Source: Hahella sp018986435
GTDB taxonomy: Bacteria; Pseudomonadota; Gammaproteobacteria; Pseudomonadales; Oleiphilaceae
Assembly (NCBI RefSeq): GCF_050749805.1
Contig: NZ_CP192738.1
Coordinates: forward strand, 2,852,001-2,916,000
Length of the DNA: 64,000 nt
Direction: 5' to 3'
Part shown: positions 42,026-50,307 of the stretch, in pieces
Layout of the letters: every line of letters starts with the position of its first letter
How positions within the stretch are numbered: position 1 is the first letter of the stretch
Translations under genes and position numbers: made by a program
The notes under the pieces: model-generated
Seen by the model: the letters and a program-made list of their open reading frames with translations, nothing else
Database searches by the model: none
Told to the model about the DNA's origin: nothing

Positions 42026-43077
42026 ACGCCTCCGCCTCTTTCAAAGACCGTCTTCACGTCACGCCTGTGAAGGACCCGCTGCAAGTCTCCAAGCAGGACG
42101 ACTCTGTATTGCAGGACAGGTTTGGGCGGCGATTGCGCTATTTGCGTCTGTCCATCACCGACATCTGTAACTTTCGCTGTAATTACTGTTTGCCGGATGG
42201 ATACCAATGCAAGACGGAAACGTTGCCGTTGTCTCTTGGCGAGATTCAGACTCTCACTACCGCCTTCGCCGCCTTGGGAACCCGCAAGGTGCGCATCACG
42301 GGTGGTGAGCCAGCCATTCGCCGCGACTTGCCGCAGATCATCCACGCCTGTGCGCAGACGGATGGGGTTCGCAAAGTCGCCCTGACCACCAATGGCTATA
42401 ACCTGCGTAAGCAAGTCGATACATGGGCGCACGCCGGATTGAGCGCATTGAACGTCAGCGTGGACAGTTTGGACCCGCAACGGTTTCACGCCATCACCGG
42501 CCATGACCGTTTGCATGCGGTGCTCAACGGCGTGGATCGTGCGCTGGAATTGGGGACGATGCAGGTTAAGCTCAACTCCGTGCTGCTGCGGGACTACAAT
42601 GGCGACCAATTGACGCCGTTTCTTGATTGGGTGAAGGACAAGCCTGTGGCGGTGCGTTTCATTGAACTAATGCAAACGGGCGACAACGCTGTATTCTTTC
42701 GCGCCAACCATATATCGGGCGCGGAAATCGCTGAGCGACTGGAGCAACAGGGCTGGTCATTGGTCCCCAAAGACATTGACGCCGGTCCCGCTCAGGAATA
42801 TCAACACCCGGACTATCGCGGCCGCATTGGCCTGATCATGCCCTACAGCAAAGACTTCTGCGCCACCTGCAATCGGCTGCGCATCTCCTCTCAAGGCAAA
42901 CTCCACCTCTGCCTGTTCGCGGAAGCTGGCGTCAATCTCCGCGATCACCTCCGCAACGGCGACGTAGTAGGAACCGTCGCCGCCATTCGCCGCGCGGTAG
43001 AAGGCAAACTGCCGGGCCACTCTCTGCATGAAGGCTTTACCGGCGCGATGTCTCATCTGGCGATGTTGGGTGGGTGA
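42022..43077 (+). CDS. moaA: GTP 3',8-cyclase MoaA (molybdenum cofactor synthesis)
   Basis: A 351-residue radical SAM enzyme that rearranges GTP in the first step of molybdopterin synthesis. The N-terminal cluster motif is CNFRCNYC (x3-x2 spacing). The C-terminal cluster motif is CATCNRLRISSQGKLHLCLF. The typical Gly-Gly end is present (LGG at the C-terminus). The N-terminus is about 30 residues longer than the minimal form. It is translationally coupled to the DGC protein and placed under anaerobic and nitrate control, apart from any housekeeping moa genes elsewhere. It would boost cofactor supply when NarG is made. Its last 25 bases overlap the broken RAYT gene. Confidence 0.93.
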   Translation: MNASASFKDRLHVTPVKDPLQVSKQDDSVLQDRFGRRLRYLRLSITDICNFRCNYCLPDGYQCKTETLPLSLGEIQTLTTAFAALGTRKVRITGGEPAIRRDLPQIIHACAQTDGVRKVALTTNGYNLRKQVDTWAHAGLSALNVSVDSLDPQRFHAITGHDRLHAVLNGVDRALELGTMQVKLNSVLLRDYNGDQLTPFLDWVKDKPVAVRFIELMQTGDNAVFFRANHISGAEIAERLEQQGWSLVPKDIDAGPAQEYQHPDYRGRIGLIMPYSKDFCATCNRLRISSQGKLHLCLFAEAGVNLRDHLRNGDVVGTVAAIRRAVEGKLPGHSLHEGFTGAMSHLAMLGG

Positions 43078-43568
43078 GGGGACGGACTCATTACGAATAT
43101 ATCTGTCCCAGTATTCGGGTTGCCAAATCGGGAGCGCGGGCGGCTCGCCCGCAGCACGGAGGCTATCTTTTTAGCGGTATAGGATTTCCACCCATGAACA
43201 ATGCTCGATAGCGTCATACCGTCAAATATGCGTATCAAGACATGGGTGTGGTTAGGCATGACAACATAAGCGATTAACTCATATCGCTGACTATCGAAGT
43301 GACGAAAATTATCGACGATAAGTCTGGCGATTTCCGGGCGCTCCAGCCAACAGCGTCCGTATCCCGCATCTAGAGCGTTTTCAAATTCCAATCGCTGCTT
43401 TTTCTCTGGTATTTCTCGCAGGCTGGTTATTACCTCTCTGGGCAGTGCATCATTGAGGCGATAGGTGATCATCTGATACTCCGCACCTTCGAAGTGAGGT
43501 AAGTAACCTCGGCTGTGTGGATGTATAGATAGAGATGTAGGCCTCTTCATCTTCATATATTCGCGCAC
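43053..43568 (-). pseudogene. REP-associated tyrosine transposase (RAYT), frameshifted and truncated
   Basis: The first 140 codons match the Y1/RAYT type: SRGYLPHFEGAEYQMITYRLNDALPREV, AGYGRCWLERPEIARLIVDNFRHFD, AYVVMPNHTHVLI, HGWKSYTAKKIASVLRA. After that the frame is lost inside a GC-palindrome (43136-43152). In another frame the family's continuation appears (GEPPALPIWQPEYWDRYIRNE) up to about 43087, where it stops abruptly against moaA. The catalytic HxH and part of the tyrosine region are present, but the C-terminal third is missing. Hence a decaying copy. Confidence 0.75.
43136..43152. repeat. REP-like GC palindrome inside the RAYT remnant
   Basis: GCGGGCGGCTCGCCCGC is a 7-bp perfect stem with a 3-base loop, embedded in GGAGC...GCACGGAGG. 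It has the form of the palindromes mobilised by RAYT proteins. The frameshift of the gene falls at this place. Confidence 0.6.
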
Positions 43569-43627
43569 GATTGACCCCGGGGCGCCTACGCTTCTGGAGA
43601 ATATAGGCGGCTGAATGCAAGAAATAT

Positions 43628-44392
43628 CTATTCCGTATATTTCAAAACCAAAACCGGATTGCCAACAATAAAACCACGAAGCATTTCCTTCATATCTTCA
43701 TCAAACTCATCGCGATAGATTTGATCCAGAGTGTCGATCAGTTTTTGTATGGCGTTGTCGTCGAGCGGTTTGGTTTTCAGGAATGCAAGGTAGGAGGCGC
43801 CGAGTCCGATCAGTTGGTATCCGAAATGGTCTTCCAGGTGTTTGGCGAGGATGGCGTTTTCGAATGGATTCAGGTCGCTGGTGAAGTAGCCGTTGGGAAA
43901 GGCGAAGTGCGTTTCGTGGCTGGCGGTGATTGGGACTTTCAGCAAGTAAGTTTCTGCGTCGAGGATGGATAACGGGTCTGCATTAACGTCTGCAATGTCT
44001 TCGGGGGCGTCTTCATTCAGGCTCACGCCTTTGGCGATGACGTCGGCAAGGGTGTGTTCTTTGAGCTTGGCTTCCATGTTGCGTCGGCGAATCGGAAACT
44101 CGTCTTTGTGGCTCAGATAGCCCTTGTGCTCACCCTCCTCGAAACATTCCGGCGGGAGTTTGGATAAATCAAAGCCATCCATATTGTCCAGATTATGAGA
44201 CAGCTTTGAATGCATGGAGGTGTAGCAGGCTTGTCCGAGGTCATCCAGCGTTAGCAGGAAGCGGTGATCTGGGTGGCTGGCCGACAACTCACGATACGCA
44301 GTGAGCAGTTCTTCGAAGCTGTTGATGTCAGTGACGCGGTAGCGTTCGCACAGGAAGTCTTCGCTAGGGCTATCGATGTATTCCAGATTCAT
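43628..44392 (-). CDS. Hypothetical protein, 254 aa
   Basis: The start is ATG 44392 (MNLEYIDSPSEDF), with AAGGCGACC upstream; a longer frame from 44467 is not supported. The protein is soluble and acidic, with no clear motif; the C-terminal 80 residues are helical (NAIQKLIDTLDQIYRDEFDEDMKEML). It is followed on the same strand by nothing close, and the GNAT gene precedes it by about 85 bases, so the two may be cotranscribed. Confidence 0.55.
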   Translation of the reverse strand: MNLEYIDSPSEDFLCERYRVTDINSFEELLTAYRELSASHPDHRFLLTLDDLGQACYTSMHSKLSHNLDNMDGFDLSKLPPECFEEGEHKGYLSHKDEFPIRRRNMEAKLKEHTLADVIAKGVSLNEDAPEDIADVNADPLSILDAETYLLKVPITASHETHFAFPNGYFTSDLNPFENAILAKHLEDHFGYQLIGLGASYLAFLKTKPLDDNAIQKLIDTLDQIYRDEFDEDMKEMLRGFIVGNPVLVLKYTE

Positions 44393-44476
44393 GACGGTCG
44401 CCTTTATATGCTGTGCACCCACACCAAGGGTGTGAGCGTGGAAAGTCTCAATTGGAATTGGGGCCAAGGCTACTGC

Positions 44477-44905
44477 TTACAGTCCCTGATAAATTTCAGG
44501 CTTCCAAACCTGCATCAGGATGTCCGGATTCGGTACTTGGGTGAAACCAAACTGGGAGTAGAGACCATGGGCGTCTCGCGTCGCCAGCATCATGCGCCTC
44601 AATCCCTGCAGATCGGGGTGGTCCATGATCTGGGTCATCAGGAGTTTGCTCAAGCCTTTGCCGCGGTGGGCGTCCAGTATGAAAACGTCCGCAAGATAAG
44701 CAAAAGTGGCTTTGTCGGTGATCAGGCGGGCGAAGCCAACCTGTTTGCCTTCCGGATCAAAAACGCCGAAGCAGAGAGAATTGGCGATGGCTTTGCCCAA
44801 TAGCTCTTTGGGAATGCCGCTGGCCCAATAACTGGTGGAGATAAAGCTGTGGATGACATCCAAATCCATCTCATCCAGATTCGTACTGATTCTGTAGCCC
44901 TGCAT
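44477..44905 (-). CDS. GNAT family N-acetyltransferase
   Basis: AAGGAG lies at good spacing before ATG 44905. The 142-residue protein shows the GNAT core: acetyl-CoA pyrophosphate-binding loop AHRGKGLSKLLMTQIM (about 79-94, R/Q-x-x-G-x-G/A form), then a beta-alpha end (RRMMLATRDAHGLYSQFGF). It acetylates an unknown amine substrate, likely in the cytoplasm. Confidence 0.85.
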   Translation of the reverse strand: MQGYRISTNLDEMDLDVIHSFISTSYWASGIPKELLGKAIANSLCFGVFDPEGKQVGFARLITDKATFAYLADVFILDAHRGKGLSKLLMTQIMDHPDLQGLRRMMLATRDAHGLYSQFGFTQVPNPDILMQVWKPEIYQGL

Positions 44906-45043
44906 GTGCGCTCCTTGAGCCGTATTTTGACTGACATTGATCGTTAAAAAATGGGCCAGTGAAATGTATCAGTAGTCAGTGGCGTCCGGGAAGTGCCTGC
45001 AGGGTAGGAGAGTTAACAAAGTTTGCAGCCAGGCGTTAGTAGC

Positions 45044-45394
45044 CTATCCAATGTGCACGCCTCCCTGATTACTGCGGGCGAAGGCGGCTGCTTTTCTAAA
45101 GTTGTTTAGTCGATGCAGAATGCTATCTGTATTTTCGTCCGACTTTTCGTAATGCGAGATAAGCATCTCTATCTCGGAGAGAAATAAGTCCAGCTCATGA
45201 AATTCAATATAGACATCGTGCGTCGCCAACTGCGGTAGAAATGTCGCTCCAAGCGCTCTTACCGTCGCACTGGACCAGACCGTTCGTCTCCATGACTCTG
45301 GGCCAGCCAAATCCTCTCCTAGATTTGGATATGGATCAAATATGGCTTCGTCGGTGTTCGGGTCGCGTTTGTAGGTCGATACGGACAGGGTCAT
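45044..45394 (-). CDS. Hypothetical protein, 116 aa
   Basis: A small soluble protein starting MTLSVSTYKRDPNTDEAIFDPYPN. A C-terminal helix pair (FLSEIEMLISHYEKSDENTDSILHRLNNFRKAAAFAR) is visible. No signal peptide or recognised family. The preceding 130 bases (44906-45043) hold no gene. Confidence 0.5.
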   Translation of the reverse strand: MTLSVSTYKRDPNTDEAIFDPYPNLGEDLAGPESWRRTVWSSATVRALGATFLPQLATHDVYIEFHELDLFLSEIEMLISHYEKSDENTDSILHRLNNFRKAAAFARSNQGGVHIG

Positions 45395-45528
45395 GCTGAG
45401 GGTGCACTCTGTGTGGAATAGATCAAAGTATACTTATGACCCAAGAGTGGGAAAACCTGTTAAAAAGGATGGTAATACGCTCAGCGGCATTGGCTTTTCC
45501 GATATGCCGCCGAGCGTAAGAGCTAAGG

Positions 45529-46521
45529 TTAGTACCTGGAGCCCGTCGTCGAGCCCATTGGCAGTTTTGCGTTGATCAGGTCTACGTCTTCCGCATCCAG
45601 TTGCAGGGATGCGGCGGCGAGGTTTTCCTGTAAGCGGCTCAGGCGGCTGCTGCCGGGAATGGGGATGATGTCTTCGCCCTGGCGCAGCAGCCAGGCCAAT
45701 GCGATTTGCGCGGCGGTGGCGTTATGGCGCTGGGCGATGGCGGCCAGTACATCCACAAACTTCTTGTTGGCCTCAATGGCTTCGTCGCTGAAACGGGGGT
45801 TGTTGATGCGCCAGTCTTCTTCGCTCAGCGCGTTGCCTGTCGCGATTTTTCCAGTCAGGAAGCCTCGGCCGAGAGGGCTGTAGGGCACGAGGGCCACACC
45901 TAGTTCCCGACAGGCGGGCAGGGCGTCCGCTTCCGGTTCGCGGCTCCACAACGAATACTCGTTTTGTACGGCGGCGATCGGGTGCACGGCGTGAGCGCGG
46001 CGGATTTGCTCTCCGGTCGCTTCACTGATGCCCAGATGACGCACTTTGCCTTCTTTGACGAGTTCCGCCATAGCGCCAAGGGTGTCTTCCAGAGGCGTTT
46101 CCGGGTCGATGCGGTGGTAGTAGTAGAGATCGATAACATCTACGCCCAATCTGCGCAGACTGTCTTCACAGCATTGGCGCACATACTCTGGGCGTCCGTT
46201 AATGCCGCGAGTCTGAGTGGCTTCATCCCAGGTGATGCCGAACTTGGTGGCGATGACGGCCTGTTCGCGCACGGGCTTTAATGCGCGACCTACGAGTGAT
46301 TCGTTGCGGCCCGCGGCATAGAAGTCTGAGGTGTCGAAGAAGTTCATGCCCATTTCCAGCGCCTGACGCAGAAAGTGTTCGGATTCCTTTTCATCGTGCG
46401 CGCCAGAGCCGTCAAACGGCCGGTAGAAGGCGTTCAGTCCCATACATCCTAATCCCAGGCGGGAAACAAACAGGTTGCTGGAACCTAACTGGACCTTGCC
46501 TAATCGTGATGAATCGTTCAT
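45529..46521 (-). CDS. Aldo/keto reductase
   Basis: The start is ATG 46521, preceded by GGGAGA; longer in-frame starts reach 46602 without support. The 330-residue (alpha/beta)8 oxidoreductase has the AKR tetrad: Asp in FFDTSDFYAAGRNE, Tyr in the same loop, Lys in VIATKFG, His in DLYYYHR. NADPH binding is at the C-terminal IPIPGSSRLSRLQEN. Related proteins reduce aldehydes or ketones in stress response. The divergent AraC-type regulator at 46753 probably controls it. Confidence 0.9.
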   Translation of the reverse strand: MNDSSRLGKVQLGSSNLFVSRLGLGCMGLNAFYRPFDGSGAHDEKESEHFLRQALEMGMNFFDTSDFYAAGRNESLVGRALKPVREQAVIATKFGITWDEATQTRGINGRPEYVRQCCEDSLRRLGVDVIDLYYYHRIDPETPLEDTLGAMAELVKEGKVRHLGISEATGEQIRRAHAVHPIAAVQNEYSLWSREPEADALPACRELGVALVPYSPLGRGFLTGKIATGNALSEEDWRINNPRFSDEAIEANKKFVDVLAAIAQRHNATAAQIALAWLLRQGEDIIPIPGSSRLSRLQENLAAASLQLDAEDVDLINAKLPMGSTTGSRY

Positions 46522-46752
46522 ATCTGTCTCCCTGTGCGGTTGTTCACTCATGGATGGGGCGTCGTCGCTAAAGAGCCCGTTTAGCCGACGGCGTATATTC
46601 ATGCTAGGAGATGGGAGGAGTAAACTGAATGCACGATTCTACGGCGTCCTTGCCTGATTCTGGCGTATGTTGTGATCAACAGGAGCGCAGACCCTTCGGG
46701 CCTGATAGAATTTTCATACCGAATTCAACGATGGCGCATCCCGGAGGATGGC

Positions 46753-47715
46753 ATGGGAGAGATGGCGATGAGCGATAAAATCATTTTCAACCGTGAGTCG
46801 AAACCCAGCATCGAAGCGTGTCTGGACGCCCATAACAAGAGCCTGTTCGTCGAGCTGCTGGATCAGCACGCCACGCAGGTCGGCGTGAATCAGACCCCGC
46901 TGCCGGAAGTCTCCAGCTTCAGAGTCGTTAAGCCGTCGCCACGGCAGCCTGTAGTGTACGAGCCGGCGATCGTCATCGTGGGGCAGGGCGGTAAGCGCGG
47001 TTATGTGGGCGAGCAGACATACACTTATGACGCCTATAACTATCTGGTGCTGTCCGTACCGCTGCCGTTTGAGTGCGAAATCTATGATGCTTCGCCGGAG
47101 TCGCCATTGCTGGGACTGCGCATCTTGGTGGACGCTCTGGCGCTGAATGATCTGTTAATCGATATGGGCGAGCCGCCCTCCCGAACCTCCGGCGACATCC
47201 CCAAAAGTATTTACTCGACGCCCCTCAACGATACCTTGATTGAAGCCTGTATCCGTCTGGTGAAAGTGCTCTCGGACCCGGCGGAAGCCAAGATCCTGGG
47301 GCCGCAGATTCTGCGTGAGATCTATTACCGGGTATTATGCGGCGATCGCGGTGAGACGCTGCGCGCGGCGGCCAATCACAACAGCCGCGTGGCCCAGATC
47401 GCCAAAGTGCTGAACATGATCCATCAGCAATACGACCAGCCTTTGGACATCGATACGATGGCGCGTGCGGCCAATATGAGTCCCTCCACTTTGCACCATA
47501 ACTTCAAGGCGGTGACGGACTGTTCGCCGTTGCAGTATCTGAAGAGCATTCGCCTGCATCAGGCCCGTAACCTGTTGGCGAGAGGCGGCATTAACGCCAG
47601 TACGGCGGCGATGAAGGTGGGCTATGTGAGCCCGTCGCAGTTCAGCAGGGAGTTTAAGCGTCTGTTTGGCGCGCCGCCCCGGGATAGAAATCTGGGGGCG
47701 GTGATGGAAGTCTAG
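46753..47715 (+). CDS. AraC-family transcriptional regulator
   Basis: The start is ATG 46753 with GGAGG upstream; an ATG at 46768 is a close alternative. About 320 residues. The N-terminal effector domain resembles the AraC_N (arabinose-binding-like) group found next to aldo/keto reductases (VVYEPAIVIVGQGGKRGYVGEQTYTYDAYNYLVLSVPLPFE). The C-terminal pair of helix-turn-helix motifs lies at about 225-315 (LDIDTMARAANMSPSTLHHNFK and STAAMKVGYVSPSQFSREFKRLFG). Divergent from the AKR gene with a 230-base gap, a common regulator-target pair. Confidence 0.88.
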   Translation: MGEMAMSDKIIFNRESKPSIEACLDAHNKSLFVELLDQHATQVGVNQTPLPEVSSFRVVKPSPRQPVVYEPAIVIVGQGGKRGYVGEQTYTYDAYNYLVLSVPLPFECEIYDASPESPLLGLRILVDALALNDLLIDMGEPPSRTSGDIPKSIYSTPLNDTLIEACIRLVKVLSDPAEAKILGPQILREIYYRVLCGDRGETLRAAANHNSRVAQIAKVLNMIHQQYDQPLDIDTMARAANMSPSTLHHNFKAVTDCSPLQYLKSIRLHQARNLLARGGINASTAAMKVGYVSPSQFSREFKRLFGAPPRDRNLGAVMEV

Positions 47716-47727
47716 CGCGGAAGCCGT

Positions 47728-48657
47728 CTAGATGGTGGTGCGCACCAGCGCCGCGTCAGGCAGCGATTCTGGCGCATTCTGATCTGGCGCCGGCAGCGCT
47801 TCTGTCTGAGATGATTCCGTGCTCGTCTCTTCATTGGCCTCTACCGGCGGCGCAAACAGAACCATATTGATCATCTGCTCCTGCTGCAACCGGGCGTCGG
47901 CGCGGCACGGTAGCGTCACCACGAATTTGTGCTTGGCCACGTCCGTCGTGGTGAAGCGGAATTTCGGAATCACGTCCTGCAATATCAAGCGTCGACTGCG
48001 AATCAAAGGAATGAAATCCTTGTTTTCTTTTTGAAACTCGCTCCAGTATTTGTCCAGCGCTTCCTTCATTCGCAATGAGTATTCATAGGAGCGCTGGAAA
48101 TCCGGCTCTGTGGTGATGCAGAAACTATGGATCACATAGGGACGCAGCACCGAGTGGTTCTTGATGGCCGAACTCAGATACAGGCTGTTCGGGATGACTA
48201 CGGTCTTCCCTGTGCTGGAGTAAAAGTCCCGGTTCAGCTCTTTCAGCGTGGTGGTGATCAGGTTCTGATCCACCACGTAGCCCAGATAATCGCCGGCTTC
48301 GATAATATCCCCCACGGCGAACTGACGGTTGCCCGCTCGCAGCAGCGTGCCGCTGACGCACAGAATCAACTCCTTGGTGGCGATGACAATGGCCACGGCG
48401 AAGGCGGTCAGCGACAGGGCGAAGGTCTGAATCTGCGGCGCCCAGATCAGAATCAGGCCGATGATCAGAATCAGGTAAGTAGAGTTTTTGAGGATGTTGG
48501 ACCAGCGCAGCTTGAAGTCTTCGGACAGCGAGTTATTGCGCTTGATCTGACGGTGAATCACCCATCGCAACAACGCTAACGCAATCAGCAGCGTTACCGT
48601 GGCGGGGACTCCTCGTGTGGACGCAATATCGATCAGACTTTTGAAACTTTCCAGCAT
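47728..48657 (-). CDS. Small-conductance mechanosensitive channel (MscS family)
   Basis: A 309-residue protein with an N-terminal TM (about 15-35), a TM pair (55-110) and the pore helix region LTAFAVAIVIATKELILCVSGTLL. The MscS beta domain (FAVGDIIEAGDYLGYVVDQNLITTTLK) and the signature VVIPNSLYLSSAIKNHS follow. A polar C-terminal tail of about 40 residues (EETSTESSQTEALPAPDQNAPE) is unusual but plausible. It would gate under membrane tension to relieve osmotic stress. Convergent with the AraC gene. Confidence 0.88.
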   Translation of the reverse strand: MLESFKSLIDIASTRGVPATVTLLIALALLRWVIHRQIKRNNSLSEDFKLRWSNILKNSTYLILIIGLILIWAPQIQTFALSLTAFAVAIVIATKELILCVSGTLLRAGNRQFAVGDIIEAGDYLGYVVDQNLITTTLKELNRDFYSSTGKTVVIPNSLYLSSAIKNHSVLRPYVIHSFCITTEPDFQRSYEYSLRMKEALDKYWSEFQKENKDFIPLIRSRRLILQDVIPKFRFTTTDVAKHKFVVTLPCRADARLQQEQMINMVLFAPPVEANEETSTESSQTEALPAPDQNAPESLPDAALVRTTI

Positions 48658-49104
48658 TTTGCGGCTCTTTATCCTCTCTATTTTTAACGCTGATGTTGAT
48701 CTGGGTGAAAGCTCACAGCCTGCAACATTTTCTCGCGAATTAATATTAGGGTATTCATCAATAATTCATTTTAAATACAGGGGCATAAGCGCCAACGGCG
48801 TTAATCGCCTGGGTCTTCTTTGCGACTAGACAACGCTGGAGGTCGCCGGGCGCCGCTTCAGAAACCGCTACGATACTTATAGTTTGGCCCGTTAACGTAA
48901 TTTCGCCAGACGCCAATCAGACTAGGCCCGTGGCGGAACTGGAAAAAGACGGCGGAATAAGCGGATTATTAGGAAAGTTTAATGCGCGTTAACACACTGA
49001 TTGGCGCTGAAAAAGGCGGCGCTGAGCTAGGAGGCGAGGAGTGAGCCCGGCGCTGAACAGCCGGGCTGGGTTAAAAGAAAGGGCGACGTAAAAACCTCTC
49101 TGGG
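48658..49104. other. Intergenic region between MscS and DUF2141 genes
   Basis: In 447 bases no credible gene or regulatory site was seen apart from a strong inverted repeat (AGCCCGGC 49044-49051 with GCCGGGCT 49060-49067), which lacks a T run and may end the minus-strand DUF2141 transcript. Confidence 0.4.
49044..49067 (-). terminator. Hairpin after the DUF2141 cluster
   Basis: An 8-bp GC-rich stem with an 8-base loop lies 38 bases beyond the DUF2141 stop on the minus strand. No T tract, so termination is uncertain. Confidence 0.35.
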
Positions 49105-49578
49105 TTAGTAGTCCAGATCTATGGACACCAACTTGGATGGCTCCTGCAAGGTGAACTTGCTCTTGTCGAAACTGGGCGGGCCCATAAAGCCTTTCGCGTT
49201 GTTGGAAACGCCGACGCCTTCTTTGGGGATACCCAGAAAGTTAGCGTCGCAGTCGTCATTGCTGTTGGCGTCGTGACACACCGCCACTGCATAGACGCCA
49301 TAAGGCACATCGGCGAAAGTGGCGTGAGCGCCGGCGTCCGTGGGTTTCACATATAGCTTGATGGAGGCCTTGGCCGGCGTGTCGGGAAAGCCGTCGGCGT
49401 TGTTATATAAATGCACCATCAAGCCGCCCTCGTTATTCTGCAAATGTTGCAGCTGCACTTCGATCGAGCCGGTGGGCGTATCCGCCGCCTGGGCTGTTGT
49501 GATGCTTAGCGTCGCCAGACAGCCTGCTACGACGAGTTGCGCAAAGAGTCTGGCTTGCTTCCATGTTGGGATGCGCAT
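49105..49578 (-). CDS. DUF2141 family exported protein
   Basis: AAGGAGG precedes ATG 49578 at good spacing. The 157-residue protein has a signal peptide ending AQAAD and the DUF2141 core: GSIEVQLQHLQNNEGGLMVHLYN, VPYGVYAVAVCHDANSNDDCDANFLGIPKEGVGVSNNAKG. It is probably periplasmic; the family function is unknown. It follows the peroxiredoxin-like gene on the same strand by 78 bases and forms a small cluster with it and the reductase. Confidence 0.85.
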   Translation of the reverse strand: MRIPTWKQARLFAQLVVAGCLATLSITTAQAADTPTGSIEVQLQHLQNNEGGLMVHLYNNADGFPDTPAKASIKLYVKPTDAGAHATFADVPYGVYAVAVCHDANSNDDCDANFLGIPKEGVGVSNNAKGFMGPPSFDKSKFTLQEPSKLVSIDLDY

Positions 49579-49656
49579 GATTTGTCCCTCCTTATTTCCT
49601 GCAGATCAATAGCGATCTTCTAGTGTGTTCGCAGCAGCGTTAGCGTCATCGCCGCA

Positions 49657-50298
49657 TCAATGAGCGGTTGCATTCTTGGGCGCAGGGGACGCTGCCGGCT
49701 CCGACTGCGCTGATGCGCCGGCATAGAAACGGCGGGCCATCTCCAAGACATCGTCTACGGACCACTGATCGTATGCATGGACGCCGTATTTGCTGGCGAC
49801 CACGGAGCCATCCGGCGCGATCAGGAAATCCGCCGGCAATCCCAGCGGACTTTCACCTTTATCCGGGTTGGCGGTTTTCATCTTGCGCGCGCCGCCTTTG
49901 ATCGCGGCGGCGATGGCGCGTGGGTCCATCAGGGCGCGTAAGGACTTCTCCACGCCAAACTCCTGATAAAGCTTCTTCTCAGGATCGGAAATGACGTCAA
50001 ATGGCGCGTCTCCCTGGAATGGCTGCATGGAGGCTTCGCTGGAGTGAAAGATGACGATTTCCCGGATCCCTGCGGCGACCAGCTCCGCATGCCTTAACGT
50101 CATGGCGCGCATATGCATGTTGCAAAAGGGGCAGCCGGCGAAGCGGCGGAACTGTAAATGAACCAGTTGGTCCGGGTCCGGCCATTGCGTGGGCTGGCCT
50201 TTGATGGTGGTTAAGGTTTTGGGGGCGACGAGATCGCCCGCCTGGATTTTGTTTTTTAATCCTGGTTTCACGGCGGTGTGTTCCTTATTGTCCGACAT
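49657..50298 (-). CDS. Peroxiredoxin-like / AhpC-TSA family protein
   Basis: A 213-residue thioredoxin-fold protein. The FRRFAGCPFCNMHMRAM segment (about 51-67) has a CxxC in place of the classical single peroxidatic cysteine, as in the peroxiredoxin-like (AhpC/TSA-related) group. The rest of the fold is visible (VIFHSSEASMQPF, PADFLIAPDGSVVASKYG). Likely a thiol redox enzyme in the cytoplasm; the C-terminal tail is Ala/Pro-rich. It begins 9 bases after the stop of the SDR gene, so the two are cotranscribed. Confidence 0.8.
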   Translation of the reverse strand: MSDNKEHTAVKPGLKNKIQAGDLVAPKTLTTIKGQPTQWPDPDQLVHLQFRRFAGCPFCNMHMRAMTLRHAELVAAGIREIVIFHSSEASMQPFQGDAPFDVISDPEKKLYQEFGVEKSLRALMDPRAIAAAIKGGARKMKTANPDKGESPLGLPADFLIAPDGSVVASKYGVHAYDQWSVDDVLEMARRFYAGASAQSEPAASPAPKNATAH

Positions 50299-50307
50299 GC
50301 TGTGGAA

